64,000 bases of DNA, from the NCBI GenBank assembly GCA_947258425.1, contig CAMYIG010000001.1, forward strand, positions 28,771-92,770, given 5' to 3'. Position 1 is the stretch's first letter; each line of letters begins with the position of its first letter. Below are positions 46,325-53,579 of the stretch, one piece after another. The notes beneath the pieces were generated by a model. That model did not search any database, had not been told where the DNA came from, and saw nothing but the letters and a program-made list of their open reading frames with translations. The position numbers and the translations under genes were made by a program. The DNA comes from SZUA-76 sp945787585 (GTDB lineage: Bacteria > Pseudomonadota > Gammaproteobacteria > SZUA-140).

Positions 46325-46885
46325 TTATTCAGAAGAAATCCACTTTATGGAGCACCCCATGCTAGGAATCTGCTCACGCGGCCCTTCTCCCGTTTGCGCC
46401 ACTAACTGCATCGCCTCAAAGAGCTCACGTCGCGCATCCTGCGGCGCGGCCTCCTTACGACTGGCGTCGAGCCGACCGCGGTACTGCAACTCAAGCTGAC
46501 CGTTGTAGCCGAAAAAATCTGGGGTACAGATCGCCCCATAGGCCTTGGCGACTGCCTGAGTCTCATCTAATAGATACGGAAAAGGAAAATCAAACTCAGC
46601 CGCCACTTTCTGCATATTTTCAAAGGAGTCCTCGGGATAATCAGTGGGGTCATTGGACATAATCGCCACAAAATTGACGCCGCTGGCCTGTAATTCACGC
46701 GCGTCCCGCACAATCCGCTCACGGATCGCCTTCACATAAGGACAGTGATTGCAGATAAACATCACCAGCAAACCGTTTTCACCCTTGCAGTCGGCCAGCG
46801 TCCAACGCTTGCCATCGACACCGGGCAGATCAAAATCAATCGCAGCTTTACCAAATTCACACAACGGGGTCTCAAGACTCACCAT
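46325..46885 (-). CDS. Thioredoxin-fold protein with CxxC motif (AhpC/TSA-like)
   Basis: A 186-residue protein from the ATG at 46885, chosen because GGAGAGG lies nine bases upstream; a longer frame extends to 46942. It has the redoxin pattern of peroxiredoxin-like proteins: FDLPGVDGKRWTLADCKG, then LLVMFICNHCPYVKAI with a CNHC redox motif near residue 50, FVAIMSNDPTDYPEDS and the cis-Pro loop AICTPDFFGY. It has no signal peptide, so it is cytoplasmic. It probably acts as a thiol-disulfide or peroxide-linked reductase; the partner is unknown. It is divergent from metK. Confidence 0.82.
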   Translation of the reverse strand: MVSLETPLCEFGKAAIDFDLPGVDGKRWTLADCKGENGLLVMFICNHCPYVKAIRERIVRDARELQASGVNFVAIMSNDPTDYPEDSFENMQKVAAEFDFPFPYLLDETQAVAKAYGAICTPDFFGYNGQLELQYRGRLDASRKEAAPQDARRELFEAMQLVAQTGEGPREQIPSMGCSIKWISSE

Positions 46886-47098
46886 AATGGCACCCTCTCC
46901 TAACATTAAAAACCGCATTATACGTCGCTCATCGCGCCGCAAACACCCTTCGATTCAAAGGCGATGAAATTAAGCGCTAATGACATCTCGCCAGCAAGTC
47001 GCTACAATCGCTAACCTTTCGCGTTTTGATATGCAAAATCGAGTAAAAATTCGCAATTCAAGCCAAATCAACTCGTCATAAAACTCATAGAGGACGGC

Positions 47099-48259
47099 AT
47101 GACAACATCACATCTCTTCACTTCTGAATCTGTTTCTGAAGGCCACCCGGATAAGGTTGCCGATCAAATCTCCGACGCAGTGCTCGACGCCATTTTTGAA
47201 CAGGACCCTGCCGCACGCGTCGCCTGCGAAACCATGGTCAACACCGGCATGGTGATCCTCTCCGGCGAAATCACTACTACAGCGTGGGTCGACATGCAGG
47301 ACATCGTCCGCAAGACCGTCAAAGAGATCGGCTACAACAGCTCAGATATGGGCTTCGACTGGGAATCCTGCGCCGTGATCACCTCGATTGACAAACAGTC
47401 ACCGGACATCGCGCAGGGCGTCGACGAGTTTGACGACCACGAACAGGGCGCCGGCGATCAGGGACTGATGTTTGGCTACGCCAGCAACGAGACTGATGTT
47501 TTGATGCCTGCGCCGGTTCACTATGCCCACAAGCTGGTCAAGCGTCAGGCCGAAGTGCGCAAAAATGGCACCTTGCCGTGGCTGCGCCCGGACGCCAAGA
47601 GTCAGGTCACCTTCCGCTATGAAGACCACAAACCGGTCGGGATTGAAGCGGTCGTGCTATCAACCCAGCACAGCCCTGACATCAGCACCGAAGCACTGCG
47701 TGAAGCGGTGATGGAAGAGATCATCAAGCCGACCCTACCGGCCGAATGGCTCAGCAAAACGACCCAGTACCACCTTAACCCGACCGGTCGTTTTGTGGTT
47801 GGTGGCCCTGTGGGTGACTGTGGCCTGACCGGTCGCAAGATCATCGTCGACACCTATGGTGGCATGGCGCGTCATGGCGGCGGTGCCTTTTCCGGCAAAG
47901 ACCCTTCTAAGGTTGATCGCTCGGCAGCCTATGCGGGCCGTTATGTTGCGAAGAATATTGTGGCTGCTGGCCTTGCCGATCGTTGCGAGATTCAGATCTC
48001 CTACGCCATCGGTGTGGCTGAACCCACATCCATTTCAGTCGACACCTTCGGCACCGGCAAGATCGCCGATGACAAAATCGTGACACTGGTGCGTGAGCAC
48101 TTCGACCTGCGTCCCAAAGGACTGATTGCAATGCTCGATCTGCTCCGTCCAATCTACGGGCCCACCGCCGCATACGGTCACTTTGGTCGCGAAGAGCCCA
48201 ACTTCACCTGGGAACGGACCGACAAGGCGGATGCACTGCGCGATGCTGCCGGCATCTAG
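47099..48259 (+). CDS. metK: S-adenosylmethionine synthase
   Basis: A 386-residue MetK of standard length. It makes SAM from methionine and ATP. FTSESVSEGHPDKVADQISD is the N-terminal methionine/ATP-binding motif. GAGDQGLMFGYASNET is the classical hexapeptide region and GGGAFSGKDPSKVDRSAAY is the phosphate-binding P-loop signature. It ends FGREEPNFTWERTD. AGAGGACGG precedes the ATG. It is followed by ahcY and metF on the same strand, forming a methyl-cycle cluster, although hairpins and a riboswitch separate the genes, so they are probably separately controlled. Confidence 0.98.
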   Translation: MTTSHLFTSESVSEGHPDKVADQISDAVLDAIFEQDPAARVACETMVNTGMVILSGEITTTAWVDMQDIVRKTVKEIGYNSSDMGFDWESCAVITSIDKQSPDIAQGVDEFDDHEQGAGDQGLMFGYASNETDVLMPAPVHYAHKLVKRQAEVRKNGTLPWLRPDAKSQVTFRYEDHKPVGIEAVVLSTQHSPDISTEALREAVMEEIIKPTLPAEWLSKTTQYHLNPTGRFVVGGPVGDCGLTGRKIIVDTYGGMARHGGGAFSGKDPSKVDRSAAYAGRYVAKNIVAAGLADRCEIQISYAIGVAEPTSISVDTFGTGKIADDKIVTLVREHFDLRPKGLIAMLDLLRPIYGPTAAYGHFGREEPNFTWERTDKADALRDAAGI

Positions 48260-48290
48260 TTTGTAAGAATAAATCACGAAATCAGCGCGC

Positions 48291-48353
48291 GGCTGAAGGA
48301 GCAAAATTCAGGTTGGGGTTTATTCATACGCCAACCTGAATTAAACTTCAGCC
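48291..48353. repeat. Two-part hairpin after metK
   Basis: GGCTGAAG (48291-48298) and ATTCAGGTTGG (48305-48315) pair with CCAACCTGAAT (48331-48341) and CTTCAGCC (48346-48353), giving an interrupted long stem. No T-run follows, so intrinsic termination is doubtful. It could be a 3' stability hairpin of metK or a small repeat element. Confidence 0.75.
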
Positions 48354-48404
48354 CCGGAATGACCGATACGAACCATTCAATTTAACTTTTTAAGATTTCT
48401 CCCT

Positions 48405-48482
48405 CACTCCGAGGAGCGCTGCGACAAGTTCATAGAGGCTTGCCAGGCTCGGAAAGAGGCTTCTGTAACAACGGCGCTCGGT
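48405..48482 (+). promoter_or_regulatory. SAH (S-adenosylhomocysteine) riboswitch
   Basis: The leader matches the SAH-sensing RNA motif. A GAGCGC stem side (48414-48419) pairs with GCGCTC (48474-48479). CCGAG (48409-48413) can form the pseudoknot with CTCGG (48448-48452). The conserved strings GAGGAGCGCTGCGAC, CCAGGCTCGG and AACGGCGCTC are all present and in order. It ends about 20 bases before the ahcY start, overlapping the ribosome-site region. Known examples turn on SAH-recycling genes when SAH builds up. Confidence 0.93.
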
Positions 48483-48501
48483 AAAATTTGGAGGACAATT
48501 A

Positions 48502-49908
48502 ATGTCTCAATTTACCGATTATAAAATCGCCGATCTATCCCTAGCTGCCTGGGGCCGTAAAGAAATGAACATCGCTGAGACCGAAATGCCCGGTCTCATG
48601 GCGCTGCGTGAAAAATACGGCACCGAAAAACCGCTCAAGGGCGCACGCATCATGGGCAGCCTGCACATGACGATCCAGACCGCGGTGCTGATCGAAACCC
48701 TCACCGCACTGGGTGCCGAAGTGCGCTGGGTCTCATGTAACATCTTCTCAACCCAGGATCACGCCGCAGCGGCGATTGCGGCTGCCGGTATCCCTGTGTT
48801 CGCGTGGAAGGGTGAAACCCTCGAAGAGTACTGGTGGTGCACCGAGCAGGCATTCAGATGGCCCAATGGCGAAACTGCCAATATGATCCTCGACGACGGT
48901 GGCGATGCGACACTGCTGGTACATAAAGGCGTTGAGTATGAGAAGAGTGGTGTCGTGCCAGGCCCGGAGACCACCGACAACGAAGAGATGAAATGTGTGC
49001 TCGGTGTACTGGCGCGCGTGATGGAAGAGGACAAACAGTTCTGGACCAAACAGGCGGCCAACATTCAGGGCGTCACCGAAGAGACCACCACCGGCGTACA
49101 CCGTCTGTACGAAATGGTGCAAGCGGGCGAACTGCTATTCCCGGCGATGAACGTCAATGACTCAGTGACCAAATCAAAATTCGATAACCTCTACGGCTGT
49201 CGTGAATCACTGGTCGACGGCATCAAACGTGCGACCGATGTCATGATCGCAGGCAAAGTGGCCATCGTTGCGGGTTATGGCGATGTGGGCAAAGGGTCTG
49301 CTCAATCATTGAAAGGCCTCGGCGCCACCGTGATGATCACCGAAATCGATCCAATCTGCGCACTACAGGCAGCAATGGAAGGTTTTCGCGTAATCACGAT
49401 GGAAGAAGCCGCGCCAATCGGCGACATCTTTGTCACCACCACCGGCAACAAAGATATCATCACCCATGACCATATGGTTCAGATGAAAAATCAGACCATC
49501 GTTTGTAACATCGGCCACTTTGATAACGAGATCGACATCAATGGCATGCGCAAATATGAGTGGGAAAATATCAAGCCACAGGTAGATCACATCATCCTGC
49601 CGAACGGCAACCGCATCATCATGCTGGCCGAAGGACGTTTAGTAAATCTCGGTTGTGGCACCGGCCATCCAAGCTTCGTGATGTCCAACTCCTTCACCAA
49701 CCAGGTACTGGCACAGATCGAATTTTTCGTCCGCCGTGAACAGTATGAAATCAACGTTCACATCCTGCCGAAGCATCTCGATGAAGAAGTGGCCCGCCTG
49801 CACCTGGAGAAGATCGGCGTCAAGCTGACTACCCTGAGCAAGGAACAGGCAGACTATATCGGCGTTCCCGTGGAAGGCCCTTACAAGCCAAATCACTACC
49901 GGTATTAA
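48502..49908 (+). CDS. ahcY: Adenosylhomocysteinase (S-adenosylhomocysteine hydrolase)
   Basis: A 468-residue NAD-dependent enzyme. It splits SAH into homocysteine and adenosine, relieving product inhibition of methyltransferases. YKIADLSLAAWGRKEMNIAE and GSLHMTIQTAVLIETL mark the substrate domain; SCNIFSTQDHAAAAI follows. The NAD-binding motif is VAGYGDVGKGSAQSL near residue 255, and the C-terminal end EGPYKPNHYRY is the conserved tail. The length fits the long bacterial form with an extra loop. GGAGGA precedes the ATG, and the SAH riboswitch lies immediately upstream. Confidence 0.98.
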   Translation: MSQFTDYKIADLSLAAWGRKEMNIAETEMPGLMALREKYGTEKPLKGARIMGSLHMTIQTAVLIETLTALGAEVRWVSCNIFSTQDHAAAAIAAAGIPVFAWKGETLEEYWWCTEQAFRWPNGETANMILDDGGDATLLVHKGVEYEKSGVVPGPETTDNEEMKCVLGVLARVMEEDKQFWTKQAANIQGVTEETTTGVHRLYEMVQAGELLFPAMNVNDSVTKSKFDNLYGCRESLVDGIKRATDVMIAGKVAIVAGYGDVGKGSAQSLKGLGATVMITEIDPICALQAAMEGFRVITMEEAAPIGDIFVTTTGNKDIITHDHMVQMKNQTIVCNIGHFDNEIDINGMRKYEWENIKPQVDHIILPNGNRIIMLAEGRLVNLGCGTGHPSFVMSNSFTNQVLAQIEFFVRREQYEINVHILPKHLDEEVARLHLEKIGVKLTTLSKEQADYIGVPVEGPYKPNHYRY

Positions 49909-49927
49909 TTAGCACAGGCTTAATCTA

Positions 49928-50058
49928 TGTAGGGTGGGTTAGGCATTTTTTGCCGTAACCCACCTAGCGTGCGAAGCACACAATCTGTTTTTTAATGTGT
50001 GCCTACCGGCACGGCTTGGTGGGTTACGGAATAAACAACATTCCTAACCCACCCTACA
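49928..50058. repeat. Inverted-repeat element (MITE-like) between ahcY and metF
   Basis: A 131-bp element has perfect 16-bp ends: TGTAGGGTGGGTTAGG (49928-49943) and its complement (50043-50058). Inside, CCGTAACCCACC pairs with GGTGGGTTACGG, so the whole unit folds into nested hairpins. Repeats ending in GGGTGGGTTA/TAACCCACCC are common in gamma- and betaproteobacteria. It ends 20 bases before metF and so lies in its leader. Confidence 0.88.
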
Positions 50059-50077
50059 TCTATACTGAGGTACAACG

Positions 50078-50932
50078 ATGAACACGCAAAAGAAATTCCC
50101 TAAAAGCTTCAGCTGCGAGTTCTTCCCACCCAAGACCGAAAAGGGTGCAGAGAACCTGCGCGCAACGTTATCGGAACTGGCGAAACTCAATCCGGCCTAT
50201 TTTTCCGTCACCTTCGGTGCCGGTGGCAGCACTCAGGAAGGAACCTTTGATACCGTCAAAGCCATTCAGGAAAAGGGCTATGCAGCAGCACCGCATCTTT
50301 CATGCATCGGTTCAACACGGGAAGGCATTCGCACACTGCTCGATGGCTATATCGCGATCGGGGTAACGCGTATTGTCGCACTACGCGGTGACATGCCCTC
50401 TGGCATGGGCGGTAGTGCAGGTGAGTTTCGTTACGCCAACGAACTGGTCGAATTTATCCGCAACGAAACCGGCAATCACTTTCACATCGAAGTCGCAGCC
50501 TATCCCGAGTTCCACCCACAGGCACCCAGTGCGCAAGTGGACATGAATAACTTTGCCCGCAAAGTTAACGCCGGTGCTAACGCCGCCATCACACAGTACT
50601 TCTACAATGCAGACGGCTACTTTCGCTTTGTCGATGATTGCGAAAAACTCGGCATCGATATCCCGATCATTCCCGGTATCATGCCCATCACCAACTACAG
50701 TAATCTCAAGCGTTTTTCTGACATGTGCGGGGCCGAGATCCCACGCTGGATGGCAAAACGACTCGATGGTTTCGGCGATGACAAGGCATCCATCAACGCC
50801 TTTGGTGAAGCCGTCGTCACCGAGATGTGCCAGAAACTACTCGACAGTGGCGCACCGGGTTTTCACTTCTATACGATGAATCAGGCTGGACCCACGCGCA
50901 CGTTATGGCATAATCTCGGCATCGATTGCTAA
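50078..50932 (+). CDS. metF: 5,10-methylenetetrahydrofolate reductase
   Basis: A 284-residue flavoprotein of normal MetF length. It reduces methylene-THF to methyl-THF, the methyl donor for remaking methionine from the homocysteine that AhcY releases. SCEFFPPKTEKGAENL opens the TIM barrel, FSVTFGAGGSTQEGTFD follows, and ALRGDMPSG, ITQYFYNADGYFRF and PGIMPITNYSNLKRFS are FAD/folate-site segments. FHFYTMNQAGPT closes it. TGAGG lies ahead of the ATG. A hairpin terminator follows. Confidence 0.97.
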   Translation: MNTQKKFPKSFSCEFFPPKTEKGAENLRATLSELAKLNPAYFSVTFGAGGSTQEGTFDTVKAIQEKGYAAAPHLSCIGSTREGIRTLLDGYIAIGVTRIVALRGDMPSGMGGSAGEFRYANELVEFIRNETGNHFHIEVAAYPEFHPQAPSAQVDMNNFARKVNAGANAAITQYFYNADGYFRFVDDCEKLGIDIPIIPGIMPITNYSNLKRFSDMCGAEIPRWMAKRLDGFGDDKASINAFGEAVVTEMCQKLLDSGAPGFHFYTMNQAGPTRTLWHNLGIDC

Positions 50933-50974
50933 TAACAATAATAGTCGCTGTACTATTCAAACGCCCTCGGGCCG

Positions 50975-51011
50975 AACCACCTCAGTTTTGACCATATGAG
51001 GTGGTTTTTTT
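50975..51011 (+). terminator. Intrinsic terminator after metF
   Basis: A ten-bp stem AACCACCTCA/TGAGGTGGTT with a 12-base loop is followed by a run of seven T residues that begins at the end of the stem. Confidence 0.9.
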
Positions 51012-51074
51012 ATGCCTCGAAATCACCACCACAGCACGCCAGCCATTTCGATAGTTTGTGATGTTAAAAAAATC

Positions 51075-51103
51075 TTGCCCTGAAAAATACCGTGGTGTAT
51101 AAA
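51075..51103 (+). promoter_or_regulatory. Candidate sigma-70 promoter for the small acidic protein gene
   Basis: TTGCCC (51075-51080) and TATAAA (51098-51103) are separated by exactly 17 bases. The start codon lies about 80 bases downstream, leaving a leader of about 70 bases. Confidence 0.6.
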
Positions 51104-51181
51104 GCTCAAAAAAATTACTCAAGACTAGCCACTATTTAACGATAAACAGACAGATGTTTTTTTACTGAGGAGTCTAAAGCA

Positions 51182-51568
51182 TTGATGAAAAGTAATACTT
51201 TCTGGTATGGCTACCTCGAAGCGGGGGAGAAAGGGTCTCTGGTCGTTCGCCCCCCTAACCTAGACACAGGCAAACCTGACACCTTCTATCTGTACAATCA
51301 AAAAAGAGATGCGATCCTGGAATACAAGTCAAGCTTCGTCGAACCCAAACTGCGCGAACTCAACGATAAAGAGCTAAAGCAGATTCCCTCGCTTGAAAAA
51401 GCGTATAAGAAATCCCTTTCACAATTTCAGCCACGTACCAACCCAGCACTCAGTGAAGTCGCTCCAGCTAAAACAAGTACAAACAACGCAAGCACCAGCG
51501 ATGATGATATGAACATTGATGAAACCGATGATGACTTTGTGCTGGATGAGGTGGAGGATGGGCTTTAA
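51182..51568 (+). CDS. Small acidic-tailed protein of unknown function
   Basis: A 128-residue cytoplasmic protein that I do not recognise. The first 60 residues look folded (FWYGYLEAGEKGSLVVRPPN, then FYLYNQKRDAILEYKSSF). They are followed by a lysine-rich helix, a Ser/Thr/Asn linker, and a strongly acidic tail (DDDMNIDETDDDFVLDEVED). No signal peptide or membrane segment is present. The start is TTG 51182 or the adjacent ATG 51185; AGGAG is nine bases before the TTG. It has its own promoter-like site and no obvious operon partner. The acidic tail could mediate protein binding; this is speculation. Confidence 0.7.
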   Translation: MMKSNTFWYGYLEAGEKGSLVVRPPNLDTGKPDTFYLYNQKRDAILEYKSSFVEPKLRELNDKELKQIPSLEKAYKKSLSQFQPRTNPALSEVAPAKTSTNNASTSDDDMNIDETDDDFVLDEVEDGL

Positions 51569-51628
51569 GCATCCCGTTTTTCTAATGACCTCAGCCATTC
51601 TGTATTGATATTACTTCGTTAGAAGGCT

Positions 51629-51736
51629 CTGGATTCCGGCCTTCGCCGATGTATGGACTCCACCTACCTATCAGGTAGGCTTAATGTTCAACCAAAAACA
51701 AGTGGAGTCCATACATCGGAGCAGACCGGAATCCAG
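51629..51736. repeat. Inverted-repeat element with 35-bp arms
   Basis: The left arm (51629-51663) and right arm (51702-51736) are complementary with three mismatches. They begin with CTGGATTCCGG and include GATGTATGGACTCCAC. A small CCTAC/GTAGG hairpin sits in the centre. The outer CTGGATTCCGG motif recurs in repeats across many proteobacteria. No transposase is present, so this is a non-autonomous element or a large extragenic palindrome. Confidence 0.88.
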
Positions 51737-51836
51737 TAATATGTCTACGCAAGCGATTACTCACCAGAGCCCCACTGCATTTCACTCGAAGTAACGAAAT
51801 TTTAAAAATTTATATTTTGATCAACCCAATCACTCC

Positions 51837-53579
51837 ATGACAATCCTGCGTAAACTCAGCTGGTTTTTCCGCCTTTACTGGAAACGTTATGCCATCGCCT
51901 TTACGGCGTTGCTGGCGATCTCATGTCTGTCGATGGCGCCACCATGGATCACCGGGCAGCTGGTCGATGACGTGGCGAATGAAACGCTGACCTATGAGCG
52001 GCTGATCAAAGCGGTCGGCCTGCTGGTCGGCATCGCCTTTGTGATCTACGGGCTACGCGTGTTGTGGCGTCGCCAGCTCTACGGTGCGTCATTCAAACTG
52101 GCGGCGTTGATGCGCGGCCGTATCTATGATCATCTGACGTTGATGTCGCCCAGTTTTTTTCAACGCCACCACACCGGCGACCTGATGGCACGCGCCACCA
52201 ATGATGTAACAGCGGTCGAAATGACGGCGGGTGAAGCGATCCTGGCGCTGTTTGATGGGGTGATGACCGGCGTGATCGTGTTGATATTGATGGTGGTGAT
52301 GGTGAGCTGGAAGTTGACGCTGCTGGCGCTGCTGCCGTGGCCCATCATGGGTTACTTCATGTGGCGCTTCGGCTACCAGATGCACGACACCTTCAGTGAG
52401 GCGCAGCGCCAGTTCAGCCTGCTCAATGACCGCACGCAGGAGAACATTACCGGCATCCGGCTGATCAAGGCCTTTGGTCAGCAGCCGCAGATGGAACGCG
52501 CCTATAGTGATGTGACCCGTGATGTGAGTGCCGCTAACCTTGCGGTGGCGAAGGTCGAGGCGAAGTATGACCCGGTGATCTTCCTCACCGTCGGCACATC
52601 ATTTCTGCTCGCCGTTGGCGGTGGCGCTTACTGGATTCATGCGGATGAGCTTACGATTGGTGAGCTGACCACCTTTACCATGTACCTCACTTTTCTGATC
52701 TGGCCGATGTTCGCCTACGGCTGGACGTTGAATTTGATGGAGCGCGGTTCGGCAGCGCACCAACGCATCGATGAGCTATTACATACAGCACCGGAGATTC
52801 GTGACGATGGTACGCGCGATGTGATCAAAAGCACGCATATCGATGCGCAGATCAAACGCTTTGCTTACGATGATCGCAATGAGGCACTGCACGATATCGC
52901 TTTTCAGATTACACCCGGCAGCACCTTTGGCATTGTCGGCCACACCGGCAGCGGCAAGAGCACGCTCATTCAGTTGCTACTACGCATGCATGAAAGCAGT
53001 GAAGCGACGATCAGCCTCGACCAGCACGATATCAAGGCATATCGGCTCGAAACCCTGCGCGCACAATTTGGACTGGTGCCGCAGGACCCCTTTCTATTTT
53101 CGGTGACGATTGCAGAGAATATTGCGCTCGGCTGTCCGGAGGCATCACTCGAAGCTATTCGTGCCGCCGCACAACTGGCCTGCATCGATGATGACATTCA
53201 GCACTTTCCCGAACAGTACAACACCCTCGTCGGCGAGCGCGGCATTACATTGTCGGGTGGGCAGAAACAGCGCATCGCGATTGCACGTGCGCTATTAATC
53301 GATCCACCGATACTGGTGCTGGATGATGCCCTCTCGGCCGTCGATGTAAATACTGAACGACAGATTCTCGACCACATAAAAAAAGCCCGGCATGGCCGCA
53401 GCAATATCATCGTCTGCCATCGCCTCTCGGCAGTGATCGCGGCCGATGAGATCATCGTGTTGCGTCACGGTACTATTGAAGCACGCGGACGACACACGCA
53501 ACTACTGCAGCAGGACGGTTGGTACGCGCAGATGTTCCGTTATCAACAGATCGAAGCGGCGGTGCAGCATGGCCACTAA
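51837..53579 (+). CDS. mdlA: ABC exporter subunit, MdlA-like
   Basis: A 580-residue half-transporter: six membrane segments, then an ATPase. Walker A is VGHTGSGKST near residue 368, and the signature is ITLSGGQKQRIAIARAL near 471. Walker B reads ILVLDDALSAVD, with Asp where the catalytic Glu normally stands, as in E. coli MdlA. The intracellular loop LTLMSPSFFQRHHTGDLMAR is well conserved. With the next gene it should form a heterodimer with one impaired ATP site. The substrate is unknown (lipid or drug export are both possible). The stop overlaps the next start by 11 bases. Confidence 0.85.
   Translation: MTILRKLSWFFRLYWKRYAIAFTALLAISCLSMAPPWITGQLVDDVANETLTYERLIKAVGLLVGIAFVIYGLRVLWRRQLYGASFKLAALMRGRIYDHLTLMSPSFFQRHHTGDLMARATNDVTAVEMTAGEAILALFDGVMTGVIVLILMVVMVSWKLTLLALLPWPIMGYFMWRFGYQMHDTFSEAQRQFSLLNDRTQENITGIRLIKAFGQQPQMERAYSDVTRDVSAANLAVAKVEAKYDPVIFLTVGTSFLLAVGGGAYWIHADELTIGELTTFTMYLTFLIWPMFAYGWTLNLMERGSAAHQRIDELLHTAPEIRDDGTRDVIKSTHIDAQIKRFAYDDRNEALHDIAFQITPGSTFGIVGHTGSGKSTLIQLLLRMHESSEATISLDQHDIKAYRLETLRAQFGLVPQDPFLFSVTIAENIALGCPEASLEAIRAAAQLACIDDDIQHFPEQYNTLVGERGITLSGGQKQRIAIARALLIDPPILVLDDALSAVDVNTERQILDHIKKARHGRSNIIVCHRLSAVIAADEIIVLRHGTIEARGRHTQLLQQDGWYAQMFRYQQIEAAVQHGH

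Noticed and set aside
53446..53568. N-terminal extension of the MdlB-like reading frame
   Set aside because: It overlaps mdlA in another frame and does not look like any part of an ABC exporter; the ATG at 53569 fits the family length.
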